This document shows positions 27,801-37,935 of a stretch of 64,000 bases of DNA, one piece after another. Within the stretch, counting starts at the first letter, position 1. Every line of letters begins with the position of its first letter. The stretch lies in contig SMMW01000091.1 of assembly GCA_004794655.1 (NCBI GenBank), forward strand, positions 62,001 to 126,000, read 5' to 3'. This DNA comes from Marisa cornuarietis (lineage: Eukaryota; Mollusca; Gastropoda; Architaenioglossa; Ampullariidae). The notes beneath the pieces were generated by a model. The model was not told the origin of the DNA and searched no databases. It saw only the letters and a list, made by a program, of their open reading frames with translations. The translations under genes and the position numbers were made by a program.

Positions 27801-30800
27801 ATATACATAGATATGTAGAGAGACACAGCCATATCTATTTATAGACAGACACAACCATATCTATTTATAGACAGACAACCATATATACATAGATATGTAG
27901 AGAGACACAGCCATATCTATTTATAGACAGACACAACCATATCTATTTATAGACAGACAACCATATATACATAGATATGTAGACAGACACAGCCATATCT
28001 ATTTATAGACAGACAACCATATATACATAGATATGTAGACAGACACAGCCATATCTATTTATAGACAGACACAGCCATATCTATTTATAGACAGACACAA
28101 CCATATATACATAGATATGTAGACAGACACAACCATATCTATTTATAGACAGACACAGCCATATCTATTTATAGACAGACAACCATATATACATAGATAT
28201 GTAGACAGACACAGCCATATCTATTTATAGACAGACAACCATATATACATAGATATGTAGAGAGACACAGCCATATCTATTTATAGACAGACAACCATAT
28301 ATACATAGATATGTAGACAGACACAGCCATATCTATTTATAGACAGACACAACCATATCTATTTATAGACAGACAACCATATATACATAGATATGTAGAC
28401 AGACACAGCCATATCTATTAATAGACAGACACAACCATATCTATTTATAGACAGACAACCATATATACATAGATATGTAGACAGACACAGCCATATCTAT
28501 TTATAGACAGACACAACCATATATACATAGATATGTAGACAGACACAACCATATCTATTTATAGACAGACACAGCCATATCTATTTATAGACAGACACAA
28601 CCATATATACATAGATATGTAGACACACACAGCCATATCTCTTTATACACAGACACCCATATATACATAGATATGTAGACACACACAGCCATATCTATTT
28701 ATAGACAGACAACCATATATACATAGATATGTAGACAGACGCAGCCATATCTATTTATAGACAGACAACCATATATACATAGATATGTAGACAGACGCAG
28801 CCATATCTATTTATAGACAGACAACCATATATACATAGATATGTAGACAGACGCAGCCATATCTCTTTATAGACAGACAACCATATATACATAGATATGT
28901 AGACAGACGCAGCCATATCTATTTATAGACAGACACAGCCATATATACATAGATATGTAGACAGACACAGCCATATCTATTTATAGACAGACACAACCAT
29001 ATATACATAGATATGTAGACAGACACAGCCATATCTATTTATAGACAGACACAACCATATATACATAGATATGTAGACAGAAATATTATTTCCAAGACAG
29101 AACATGCAGTCGGTGAAAGCAGAGAATTAAGCAGAAAACTCTTTCTCTCTTTCTCTCTCTCCCTGGCGCGCGCGCGCGTATGCAACAGACGATTGACACT
29201 TCACACCGACACAACAGTGCCCCCTTCACATTGACACAACAGTGCCCCCTTCACACTGACACAACAGTTCCCCCTTCACACCGACACAACAGTGCCCCCT
29301 TCACACCGACACAACAGTGCCCCCTTCACACCGACACAACAGTGCCCCCTTCACACCGACACAACAGTGCCCCCTTCACACCGACACAACGGTGCCCCCT
29401 TCACACCGACACAACAGTGCCCCCTTCACACCGACACAACAGTGCCCCCTTCACACCGACACAACAGTGCCCCCTTCACACCGACACAACAGTGCCCCCT
29501 TCACACCGACACAACAGTGCCCCCTTCACACCGACACAACAGTGCCCCTTCACACCGACACAACAGTGACACAACAGTGCCCCTTCACACCGACACAACA
29601 GTGCCCCTTCACACCGACACAACAGTGCCCCCTTCACACCGACACAACAGTGAACCTTTCACACCGACACAACAGTTCCCATTTCACACCGACACAGGAG
29701 TGAACCCTTCACACCGACACAGCAGTGCCCCTTCACACCGACACAACAGTGAACCCTTCACACCGACACAATAGTGAACCCTTCACACCGACACAACAGT
29801 GCCCCCTTCACACCGACACAACAGTGAACCTTTCACACCGACACAACAGTTCCCATTCACACCGACACAGCAGTGCCCCCTTCACACCGACACAGCAGTG
29901 CCCCTTCACACCGACACAACAGTGCCCCCTTCACACCGACACAACAGTGCCCCCTTCACACCGACACAACAGTGCCCCCTTCACACCGACACAACAGTGC
30001 CCCCTTCACACCGACACAACAGTGCCCCCTTCACACCGACACAACAGTGAACCCTTCACACCGACACAATAGTGAACCCTTCACACCGACACAACAGTGC
30101 CCCCTTCACACCGACACAACAGTCCCCCCTTCACACCGACCTAACAGTGAACCCTTCACACCGACACAACAGTTCCCATTTCACACCGACACAGGAGTGA
30201 ACCCTTCACACCGACACAGCACTGCCCCCTTCACACCGACACAACAGTGAACCCTTCACACCGACACAACACTGCCCCCTTCACACCGGCACAGCAGTGC
30301 CCCTTTCACACCGACACAACAGTGAACCCTTCACACCGACACAACAGTGAAACAGCACACTTGTCACTTGTCACTTGTCGGCAGTACCTGTACTAGGCTA
30401 CAATCACTTAGAGAAAGGTCAGGAACACGTCTGTTGACCTCAGTCCCTGTTTCAGTGATGTGAAAGCTGGTGACATGCTCACAGTTGCAGGACCCAGACC
30501 TGAGCAAGACGGTGGGAGACATTGTTCACAGAGTGGCATCCACACCTGAGTCAAGAAAGGTTTGCAGACATTCTAACGGTGCTGAGAGGTGCTAGAGGTT
30601 GTGTGTGCATCCTGCCTAAAGAGTTCAACAAGCTGCATTCAAGAAAAGTGTGATGTGATCACTTAGTTCCTCATTTACTCTCGCCGTCATGTAGCCTTAG
30701 TTGCTGGCACGGCGTTCAAAACAAACAAACAAACAAACAATCCTCATTTACTCAGTTTCCTGAGACCGGTGGCTGAACAGCAAGCACAACGAGACTTGCC

Positions 30801-31346
30801 GAGGCTGAGAGACGTTTACAATGTACTAACATAATTCTGTAATGAGTTGTACTAACATAATTCTCTCATGTGTTGTACTGACATAATTCTCTCATGTGTT
30901 GTACTGACATAATTCTCTCATGTGTTGTACTAAAATAATTCTCTCATGTGTTGTACTAACATAATTCTCTCATGTGTTGTACTGACATAATTCTCTCATG
31001 TGTTGTACTGACATAATTCTCTCATGTGTTGTACTAACATAATTCCCTCATGTGTTGTACTAAAATAATTCCCTCATGTGTTGTACTAACATAATTCCCT
31101 CATGTGTTGTACTAACATAATTCTCTCATGTGTTGTACTTACATAATTCCCTCATGTGTTGTACTAACATAATTCTCTCATGTGTTGTACTAACATAGTT
31201 CCCTCATGTGTTGGATTCATGCAATATTATCCAAAATAACAACACCCACAGCCTGCAAGAAAATATGTTCGGTCTGTCAAAAGATACTTCATAGTCAATA
31301 CAAACAGTGTAAAACCCGAAGAAAAACCTCACAGCCTGTAGAAGAG

Positions 31347-31438
<92 letters not shown>

Positions 31439-33092
31439 TCCATTTGTAATGCGCAGGTATCCATTCAGAAGAATGCTCGTTGCGCAGTGCACGGTGTGTA
31501 AGACAGTACGTTGACAGTCTGTAAGGTAATCATGCCGTCAAGTCTTTACAATAACTCGTGACACAAGATCTCCACTGTCATGTCACGCTCCTTGCTGATG
31601 GCAGCTACCAATGAAGGTTTCTATAGTACTCCAGTACTCTTAAAGTCTTGTGCCAAACGACAGTGGCGGCCTCTGGAAAACACTTCGTTAGGCCAGTCAC
31701 GTGGTGCCTGGCGGTTCTTCTCTTTCCACCACACCCTCTCCCTTCATGTTTTACACTCTCACTCACTCCATTCTTCATCCACTCTCATTCCTCTCTCTAA
31801 CACTTCCTCTTATCTACTCGCTCTCTCTTCAACAGCATCAAATTTCGCGACGCCGACACTCAGAGCCCCACGTGACAGCCCCGCCATACAGACTAAGAAG
31901 CCCCACTTTGACCAACAGCTGAAGTGGACTACACACTCGGACCTCAAAGTCTGGATTTGATGGATGAACGATCAAACGAACGAATGGTCGGTGGTCGCGG
32001 GCCGGTTTGCCACACAACATGCGAAGTAGACTGAACAGTGAGGTGAACACACCCTGGGTATCTGAACTCGTCCATCAGGAGAGACAGGCAGTGCATCTTG
32101 TACAGCGAGAGACCAGGTGTAGCACTGGCAGGCTGTGGCGGCACAAACACATAAATACAGCCCTAAACACACACACACACACAGACACACACAAACACAC
32201 ACACACAGACACACACACACACAAACACACAGACACACACACACAGACACAAACACACACAAACACACACACACAGACACACACACAGACACACACACAC
32301 ACACAAACACACAGACACACACACAAACACAGACACACACACACACACAGACACAAACACACACAAACACACACACACAGACACACACACAGACAGACAG
32401 ACAGACACACACACACAAACACACAGACACACACACACACAGACACAAACACACAGACACAAACACACACACACAGACAGACAGACAGACACACACACAC
32501 AAACACACAGACACACACACAGACACACACACACACACACTTACTTGAAGCCCCATTTGGGTTCCGGCACGAACTGCACTCTTCCCGTGCGCGTTGCGAA
32601 GGGCCCTGATGGAGGCGGGGGGAACTGTGCGAAGTAGAGGCACCGAGGGGTGGAATCCTGCAGGCCCTCCGCCACGATGGCGATGACGCGTACGATGGGT
32701 GTGCTGACGTCATCGTGGTACGCGGAGTACACAAACGTGGTGTTGTCATCGACTGGCTGCCACAGACCGTCCTCAGAGGCTGCACTTGTGTTCACGGCAA
32801 ACGCTGACCACAACGACGACGGCGACCCTGCAGGCGGGGTGACTGATGAGGAAAGTGAAGCAGGAGGGGTTAGTGTGCTGCCGTCTCCGCCTCCCGTCCT
32901 ATTCGCCAAAAGTTTTGTGTCGTTTCTGGCCGACAAGAGATTTTCCGTCAACACAAGAGAGAGCGAGATGCTGGAAGCTGCTGGTGCAGGCACGAGGGTG
33001 ACGTATGGCACGAGGCTGGTGTAGCCGATGTACGAGATGAGGGAGAGGACGCACGTCACTACACACAAGAAGCCCAACCGCCGCCAGTCCAT
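7294..33092 (-). CDS. Glycosyltransferase family 92 (GT92/DUF23) protein, complete gene, 6 coding exons
   Basis: Coding exons (minus strand): 33092-32545, 21518-21275, 18444-18257, 17333-17148, 11458-11364, 7505-7294. They total 1473 nt, 490 aa plus TAA. All junctions are GT-AG with matching phases (2,0,2,2,1). The product is predicted to be a type II Golgi membrane enzyme: short cytoplasmic tail, one membrane segment at about residues 8-31, a Ser/Thr/Pro-rich stem with N-glycosylation sequons, then the GT92 domain. Landmarks are ICPL (exon 2), DCIYR (exon 3), [12 protein letters not shown] with the D333-V-D335 metal site (exon 4), a '[11 protein letters not shown]' segment (exon 5) and LHHYR at 444-448 (exon 6). 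In the family, C. elegans GALT-1 transfers galactose to core fucose on N-glycans. The acceptor here is unknown. The start is the only ATG preceding the membrane segment. Introns are 11.0, 2.8, 0.9, 5.7 and 3.9 kb and are filled with repeats. Confidence 0.9.
8930..8988. repeat. (CA)n microsatellite
   Basis: About 28 dinucleotides preceded by (CT)n, in GT92 intron 5. Confidence 0.97.
11364..11458 (-). CDS. GT92 gene exon 5
   Basis: Acceptor ttgcag|GTATCG at 11458 and donor AGCG|gtcagt at 11364; phase 2 in, 1 out; residues 389-421. Short basic exon ending [14 protein letters not shown], the family's 'K.iv.P..V' stretch that precedes the GxH segment of exon 6. Confidence 0.85.
11588..14150. repeat. 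~27-29-bp minisatellite with CAGCTG in nearly every unit
   Basis: About 2.5 kb, core actactacagctgtgtgagg followed by acaaat. Units vary by one or two ACT triplets. In GT92 intron 4, ending about 130 bp upstream of exon 5. Confidence 0.95.
14318..15411. repeat. 31-bp minisatellite
   Basis: About 35 units, core agacgacagacataggacag followed by gatgagcttt. A 30-bp subtype has 'catgagtttc'. It abuts the Jockey relic. Confidence 0.95.
15411..16048 (-). mobile_element. Jockey-like reverse transcriptase 3' fragment in GT92 intron 4
   Basis: Minus strand: [23 protein letters not shown] (YxDD active site), [48 protein letters not shown] and [12 protein letters not shown]. Stops and shifts between pieces. 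It runs straight into a 31-bp array at its 3' end. Confidence 0.88.
16049..16185. repeat. ~32-bp repeat, 4 units
   Basis: Core ctacagctctacaatgacaa with 'gcatcactacta'; a diverged relative of the 11.6-14.1 kb array. Confidence 0.8.
16235..17140. repeat. 57-bp minisatellite in GT92 intron 4
   Basis: About 17 full or shortened units, core taactacagtattaaagtct with ctatacaagcagactacagg. It reaches to within about 15 nt of the exon 4 donor. The 57-bp period leaves both strands open for about 0.6 kb; not coding. Confidence 0.94.
17148..17333 (-). CDS. GT92 gene exon 4, with DVDE metal-binding motif
   Basis: Acceptor gcacag|GTTTG at 17333 and donor GAGAA|gtgagt at 17148; phase 2 in and out; residues 327-389. 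[15 protein letters not shown] holds the acidic DxD-type site expected to bind the metal and sugar nucleotide. It is followed by the aromatic segment [12 protein letters not shown] 57-bp minisatellite starts within about 15 nt of the donor. Confidence 0.92.
17420..17990. mobile_element. Second, older copy of the 18975-19746 element, in GT92 intron 3
   Basis: Shares 'aaatcatttgat', 'agcaacataaat', 'gtacatggcgggacag', 'aaaatggtcgtcgacat' and 'atgtgcaagcat' with 18975-19746 in the same order and orientation. Ends are degenerate. Confidence 0.7.
18257..18444 (-). CDS. GT92 gene exon 3
   Basis: Acceptor ttgcag|ACTGAG at 18444 and donor CCAG|gtgagc at 18257; phase 0 in, 2 out; residues 265-327. 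It contains [25 protein letters not shown] and the strongly conserved [11 protein letters not shown], typical of the GT92 nucleotide-sugar domain. Confidence 0.9.
18975..19746. mobile_element. hAT-like non-autonomous element, 772 bp, in GT92 intron 2
   Basis: Left end CAGGGGTGGGTAAC; right end read inward TAGGAGTGGGAAAC. Flanks GTCTACAG (18967-18974) and GTCTACAA (19747-19754) form a 7/8 target duplication. Internal plus-strand reading includes [16 protein letters not shown]-finger-like but incomplete. Confidence 0.7.
19805..20095. repeat. 36-bp minisatellite growing out of the RT relic
   Basis: About 8 units of 12 codons, core gtaagatgtttattatccat. On the minus strand they continue the RT frame right after FTDDLVL as repeated KHLTVRTRN. 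Confidence 0.93.
20095..20800 (-). mobile_element. Non-LTR reverse transcriptase relic in GT92 intron 2
   Basis: Minus strand, in order: [75 protein letters not shown] and [15 protein letters not shown]. These are RT fingers and palm with the FTDD form of the YxDD active site. Broken by frameshifts and cut off at the 36-bp array. Confidence 0.85.
21275..21518 (-). CDS. GT92 gene exon 2
   Basis: Acceptor gtgcag|GTACC at 21518 and donor GGG|gtgagc at 21275; in phase 2, out phase 0; residues 183-264. It carries the conserved start of the GT92 domain ([10 protein letters not shown]) and ends in TFNRFFG, which continues into TEHFIMY of exon 3, the family's 'LG..HF..Y' region. Confidence 0.88.
21990..22460. 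repeat. 30-bp minisatellite
   Basis: About 15 units, core ccactaaacactacagccta followed by caggtactga. The 30-bp period keeps a frame open; not a gene. Confidence 0.95.
22490..23612. repeat. 23-bp satellite with 74-bp higher-order repeat
   Basis: Core acaaactacactaactgacg. Between about 22835 and 23215 a three-unit block (23+23+28 bp) repeats every 74 bp, marked by 'cactaaatgacggg' at about 22903, 22977, 23051 and 23125. Confidence 0.92.
24485..26563. repeat. 28-bp minisatellite
   Basis: About 74 units, core tgtacaatagtactgtcata followed by gtcgag or variants; 2.1 kb in GT92 intron 1. The upstream part contains a repeated longer block (24,540-24,840). Confidence 0.95.
26566..27197. mobile_element. 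pogo/Tigger-like non-autonomous element, ~630 bp, TA target
   Basis: Left end AGTCGAAAACCTCCCTATCT; right end read inward CAGTTGGACCTCGCTAAGTC; subterminal 'taagtcgaa' repeats at both ends. TA at 26564-26565 and 27198-27199. It sits at the edge of the 28-bp minisatellite. No transposase found. Confidence 0.55.
27625..29085. repeat. ~56-bp composite minisatellite
   Basis: Two modules, 'atagacagacaaccatatat' and 'acagccatatctatttatag', shuffled in variable order over 1.45 kb. Confidence 0.93.
29200..30350. repeat. 25-bp minisatellite
   Basis: About 46 units, core cttcacaccgacacaacagt followed by gcccc or gaacc. In GT92 intron 1. Confidence 0.95.
30600..30745 (+). mobile_element. Possible SINE 3' end with (AAAC)n tail
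   Basis: GTAGCCTTAGTTGCTGGCAC and CGGCGTTCAAAACAAACAAA resemble molluscan SINE 3' ends. Confidence 0.3.
30825..31215. repeat. 26-bp minisatellite
   Basis: About 15 units, core acataattctctcatgtgtt followed by gtacta; in GT92 intron 1. Confidence 0.93.
31347..31438. repeat. (ATG)n/(CAT)n microsatellite
   Basis: About 30 perfect trinucleotides in GT92 intron 1. It explains long His or Ile runs in translations; not coding. Confidence 0.97.
32160..32541. repeat. CA-rich imperfect microsatellite at the start of GT92 intron 1
   Basis: Mixture of (CA)n with cagaca and caaaca interruptions, about 380 bp. On the transcribed strand intron 1 is GU-rich from the donor onward. Confidence 0.95.
32545..33092 (-). 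CDS. GT92 gene exon 1: start codon, membrane anchor, stem
   Basis: Begins at ATG 33092 and ends with the donor AA|gtaagt at 32545 (phase 2). Residues 1-182: MDWRR, then a hydrophobic stretch ([20 protein letters not shown]), then a stem rich in Ser, Thr, Pro and Ala with sequons NDT, NRT, NTS and NTT. The last part ([22 protein letters not shown]) starts the globular region. The intron that follows enters a GT-rich repeat straight after the donor. Confidence 0.88.
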
Positions 33093-33598
33093 CTTCGAAC
33101 CTCACTGAGGCGGCGAACTTTCCCGACGAACACGCGCCAGGCCGGTGGGCGGGGTCTGAACCCGGCGCTACACACGCTGGCTCACCGGCCACCAGATAAC
33201 CTCGCAGACTCACGTGTCTTGACGTAAACTAACCGCAGGAACCAACAAAGTAAATAAGTAACCTGCTTATTCTACAACCATGTTACTGGACAGACAGACA
33301 GTCGGCGTTCCTCTGGAAAACCTCGGGAGGCACGAGGCAGGTCTCAGCCATGTTCAAATGCTTGAACAGAGGTAGGGGTCATGACTCCAGTGACGTGTAG
33401 TTGAGGAGATTGAAGGGAGTGGAGGTGTGTGGTGTGGTGTGGTGTGGTGTGGTGCTCATCAACTGCCTTCAGTCAACAGGCTGACGTTTGGTGCGGCTGT
33501 CGCGTGTGAGTAACGCACGTGCTCCTACAAACTTTCTTTACCTCTCGTCAGCCTTCGACAGTTAAAGTCAGGAATGCAGGTTTTTACGCGTGTGCGCG

Positions 33599-33654
<56 letters not shown>

Positions 33655-34229
33655 GTATGGGAGAATAACATGTTTAGTACTTTAAAAAGCATACCATTTA
33701 TATCCGCCTTTTGGTAATAAGGTGCGTGAAAAATTATTATCAAAAACCACACGGTTCGCTTGAGACATGAATAGTGTGACTGACTGGCACGTGCTCTGGC
33801 AGTGTTGTAAATGTGATTGTGATTGTGATTGTGACACTAATGTCAGCATGATGACCTCACATTCTGAATGAAAGGAGAGATTGGTTGATAAACAGGAGGA
33901 AGAACAGAATGTATGCGGTGCAAGAAAATGGAGATAAACTGTTAGTTAAATCACGGGACATGCATATTATGTAGATATCATCATTGTTTCATTTTTGAAA
34001 TAAATTGACATAATTACAGTAGAATTTGTCCTGCAATTTAGTCCAGAATAACACCGTATGTTTGCTTCTCTTGTAATAAAAAGTCAATATAATATAATAA
34101 TATAAATAATATAGATAATAAAATAATAAAGAGTATGTTATATTTATCAATCTTACCTCAGGGGAGACTAAGACTGTCGATAACGGAGGTAGGCAAATGG
34201 CGGGGGAGGAGGGAAGGAGCCGGAGAGCA
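33093..34229. other. Upstream region of the GT92 gene
   Basis: GC-rich for about 150 bp above the ATG (cggcgaactttcccgacg, ccggtgggcggggtctgaac), compatible with a TATA-less promoter, then microsatellites and AT-rich sequence. No firm promoter element. Confidence 0.4.
33600..33652. repeat. (GT)n microsatellite upstream of the GT92 gene
   Basis: About 26 dinucleotides with one interruption, 500 bp upstream of the GT92 ATG. A (GGTGT)n run lies at 33425-33453. Confidence 0.95.
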
Positions 34230-34504
34230 GAAAAAAAAGGTAAAGTTCATCCCATAACCTGTTCAGGTCGTGGGGGGAGTGAGGTGTTAGAGACCCCACT
34301 TTTCTCGGGGCCAGCTTTTACATGAGGGTGGTGCCAATCTCCTCTCCCTCGCTGCCTTACCTTCCTCAACCCTCTATAGAGTCGGGTACCCATTCCCGTC
34401 AGCTGGGTCGACTGTGGGAAGTTTGCTGCGCTTATCGGGAATTGAACTAGCGCGCTCTAGGTTCGGACGCCGGCGCTCTAACCACTCGGCCATCCGCTTC
34501 CCAG
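34230..34504 (-). mobile_element. tRNA-derived SINE
   Basis: Minus-strand head GGGAAGCGGATGGCCGAGTG with consensus box A TGGCCGAGTGG (34482-34492) and box B AGTTCAATTCC (34438-34448). The body has GACCCAGCTGACGGGAATGG and GGAGAGGAGATTGGCACCAC, typical of molluscan SINEs, and runs to a T-rich end near 34230. Confidence 0.75.
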
Positions 34505-34619
34505 AGCAGATGGGTGCTGAATGAATCAGGTCATGAGACAAACACTATTTACACTGTTTGTAACTAAAAACATTGAGATTGTCACTACGACTACATACTT
34601 TTTGTTTGTCTTTACACTT

Positions 34620-34760
34620 CAACATATATATGACTCCAGCTCGTATATCGAATTTCCGCTCGTAAGTAAGAACAAAATTTCTACGAATATTTTTGCTCGT
34701 ATCTCGATTTACTCGTCCATGGGTTCACTCGTATGTAGAGGTCTTACTGTATACTGTAAA
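34620..34760. mobile_element. Possible pogo/mariner-type MITE end
   Basis: Minus strand reads TACAGTAAGACCTCTACATA, then CGAGT/CGAGATACGAGC repeats, like Tigger/pogo ends. The adjoining 34770-34870 has 'ataagccgca' motifs of another DNA element. Second end not located. Confidence 0.35.
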
Positions 34761-35659
34761 TTTCGATCTACTGAGCACACCTGTTTATAAGCCGCACCCA
34801 CTAAATTTTTTTAAATCATTATTTTTTACACAAATAAGCCGCATTAGTGTATAAGTCGCAAATATATACAAATATAAACAACATGAAAGCTGCATGGTAG
34901 ACATTTCGTCTCGTTGTCGACATGATGAGGGTGTGTGCTTTTATAACAAAATTCATCGGAATCTAAAAATATTGGCAGACAAGCCGCATCACTATATAAC
35001 GACTGTTCATAGACAGCCTTGTTTAATAACTAAGTCACGTGACATAAAGGATGGACTGGACCACCTTCACTGCCTCCTTACAAAACACAAAACATATCTC
35101 ACCTGCTTGTAGGTTTGCTGCATTTCATAAGAGGTCTGTGTTTTAGTCTCTTCCATCTCTGTGAAAAGAAGGATCAGACATTCTTCACGCCCTAGTCCTA
35201 TGTACTGTTTCGTGCGTGCGTGCGTGTGTGTGTGGGGGGGGAATGTCCGTGTGACACTGCGCACCCCCCCCCCGCTTCTGTATCACCGACGATCTCCAAG
35301 ATGTCGTGAGGGTGAAATCTTAATGGCTGGTAGAGTGTTACATCGTCCCATGAATGGACGGGATTGGTTGTATCTCGAAATATTCTGTTTCTGCATCAAG
35401 AATGCAGCAGCCATCTTTAGTCAGCCTCCAGCGAGTTACAGACGAGGGCCGCCGCCTGTAGGCTGGAGGGCGGGTCGGCCGACGGGAGGGGCCTAAACTT
35501 GCGACCAGACCCACCCTTAATGCACTTAGAGACTCTTCGTCAGTCGTCGTCAGTGTCGTCGTCCTGACGGTTTGTTGCCGCCGGCAGTGGAACATCCTCC
35601 AGTTGCAGTGGCCGCTTTGCTGCTTTGATATGACCCCGACTGAGGGAATTTCAGGTCTT

Positions 35660-36159
35660 ACCGGTATTCTCAGGTACACATCAATGTCAATGATCATATT
35701 ATTTAATTAATTAAAGTTTAGTAAGAGCCGACATGTGCTCTATGTATCAACAGTCAACAGGAAGTAGTCTACCAGCCACTTGGAGCGAAGACAACATGCA
35801 TGCATAATTCTTTGAAATTGTCCACAGCTCAAAGTATGGTTTACACATGGTCATCATAGTGTCAGCGGCTGGTTTATTTGAAGGTTGCATCTTGGATACG
35901 AGAAGAGATATACACAGTTAGATTCATTTCTAATATGCATCTTTGAAATGTGGATTGTTAACGGACACTCACTGAGTCTGATTCGACATATTGTTCTCAA
36001 AGTTGAAACACATTTTTTTTAATTACCTGAGCTTAACAATGCTCTTAGAAAGTTTGGGTGGGCAACATATTCATTGACCAGCTTGGCCGGTTTACTAGAT
36101 CGAAAATAACAACCTGCATTACACAGCAAAAATGTAAGAAAGTGAGTATTTACACCTTA

Positions 36160-36231
<72 letters not shown>

Positions 36232-36550
36232 AGTCGGCTGAAATCACTGACTCAGTCTAACTGAGCAGCAAGGGGAGGGCTCCAAGCAAAGGAATCATCG
36301 TAGGCAAATGCTCGCTGGCCAGAGAAGAGAGTGGGGGGGGCTGTGGATTGGACTATCAGTCGCTGAACGAATCAGGCGGGGGGTGGGGGCGGGGGAGTCT
36401 AAAGGTGTCAGGAAGAAAGGTAATCGTGTAAAGGTACAGGTAATTAGAAGTACAGTAATGGAGTTCATAGCAAAGACAACCCAGTCAGTGTGTAAGCGAT
36501 GTGGTGGTTAGGCAGGCAGTGAAAACAGCGAGAGGGGGAGGGGGAGGAGG
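35660..36550 (-). repeat. ~890-bp dispersed repeat, copy B
   Basis: Partner of 1283-2150, with a longer (GT)n block (36161-36230). Differences are point changes and small indels. It abuts LINE coding sequence at 36550 and upward. Confidence 0.8.
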
Positions 36551-36554
36551 GGTG

Positions 36555-37650
36555 TGTGACTGTCTCATGGCCAGGAGCACCAGACGGGCAGCAGTGTTCT
36601 GAACGCCTTGAAGCCCAAGGGTGTGGAGTGTGATACCGGGTATGCCAGCAAGCAGACCGTGGCAGTGCTCCAGGCGTGAAAGAAAGAGACTGTCAGTACT
36701 CAGCAGAAGATAGTGGAGAGCCTTCAGCGATGATAAAACATCGTCATCATTAACGACAAGCTGTGGGACTGCATGGAAAGGGTGGAGCCCAGAATGATGC
36801 CATGACTCCTCAAGTGCTAGATTAAAGCGGATATCTATTGCGGAGTTGCCGTACTTGGCGCGGGTGGCTCCCAAGTACTTCAAGGTGTTTACCTCTTCAA
36901 GCCGTACCCCCCCCCCATGTAGATGTCTGCTTTGCCGTTGCCAATGGCCACGGCTTTACTCTTTAGTGCTGGTCTCCATTCCACATGCGGGAACCATCTG
37001 TCAGTCTGTTGGTAAGGCCTTGCAGTTCTATGTTTGTGCCTGCTATCAGATCGATGTCGTGTGCAAAGTGCAGGTGTCAGTCTTCTACCGATGGAAATGT
37101 AAGTGTGGTGGTCGTGGAAAGCTTCACGCATGATGTTCTCCAGGAAAATATTAAACCGGATCACTGGGGGTATAAAATATTAAACCGTGTCACTGGAGGC
37201 ATAAAATATTAAACCGTATCACTGGAGGCATAAAATATTAAACCGTATCACTGGAGGCATAAAATATTAAACCGTATCACTGGAGGCATAAAATATTAAA
37301 CCGTATCACTGGGGGCATCCTGTAGTAAGTCCCTCGTTGGCTGATCAGCAGCACTGCACTCGTTGAGATCGTATGCAAAGTTCTGATGACTTGGACGAGA
37401 CCCTCTTTGTTGAATTTTCTCATCACATAGCCCCTTGTGCCAGACTCTGTTAAAAGCCTTTTTAAAGTCAATAAAGTTGTGACAGAGGTCCCGCTGATGC
37501 TGAAGGTGTTTCTCTGTGTCAGGAAAAGGCAGTTAAAGATCTTCTTAATTGTGTTCCTGCCTGGTCTGAGTCCGGCCTGTTCTTCCGCCATCACTTCCTT
37601 GGCCGTGGTGCTGATGGGGTTCTGGATTATGTTCACCAACACTCTGCTTT
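36555..37650 (-). mobile_element. RTE-like reverse transcriptase relic joined to a CR1-like tail
   Basis: Read from 37650 downwards on the minus strand: AEEQAGLRPGRNTI, YVMRKFNKEGLVQVIRTLH, SSAVLLISQRG-type motif, NIFLENIMREAFHDHHT, then KYLGATRAKYG. These are RT palm and thumb motifs. From about 36820 it changes to LSRLEHCHGLLAGIP and GVQNTAARLVL, typical of CR1-type LINEs. Several frameshifts, and a 29-bp tandem repeat inside the RT domain; inactive. Confidence 0.8.
37140..37315. repeat. 29-bp tandem repeat inside the RTE-like relic
   Basis: Six units with core ataaaatattaaaccgtatc. On the minus strand they repeat the codons around PPVIRFNI, the RT segment before NIFLEN. Confidence 0.9.
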
Positions 37651-37687
37651 GATGGTTTATGACTGATAGTTCTGTAGTTTTTGCACT

Positions 37688-37935
37688 CAGGGCCGCCGAG
37701 AGCCACCCCGGGCCCCGGGACAGACGACTCTCCGGGCCCCTTGTGATTGTAATCGTAAACTATTTTTGCAGTATATAATATGTTTACAATTGGATTGTCA
37801 ATATCTACATTTCATTTAGTAACGTAATAAAGATTGCAAACATATAGGACAAGTGTACAAGGATCTACATGACTTCTTAAACATAGAGTTGTTTACACGT
37901 GATCGAGTGGTTAGCAAATGTGGACAAGTGATATT
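37688..37935. mobile_element. hAT-like element fragment (same family as 53805-54124)
   Basis: Starts CAGGGCCGCCGAGAG and shares 'acagacgactctccgggccc', 'aattgtaatcgtaaa'-like and 'acaaggatctacatgact'-like segments with 53805-54124 in reverse orientation. Similarity is lost near 37935. No second end found. Confidence 0.65.

Noticed and set aside
29180..30250. Repeat frames rich in [12 protein letters not shown]
   Set aside because: 25-bp unit read in shifting frames; no start context or domain. Tandem repeat only.
31204..31492. Poly-His / poly-Ile open frames
   Set aside because: Translation of an (ATG)n microsatellite in an intron.
34425..34504. Functional tRNA gene
   Set aside because: Box A and B are good, but acceptor pairing is poor and a SINE body follows, so it is a tRNA-derived SINE.
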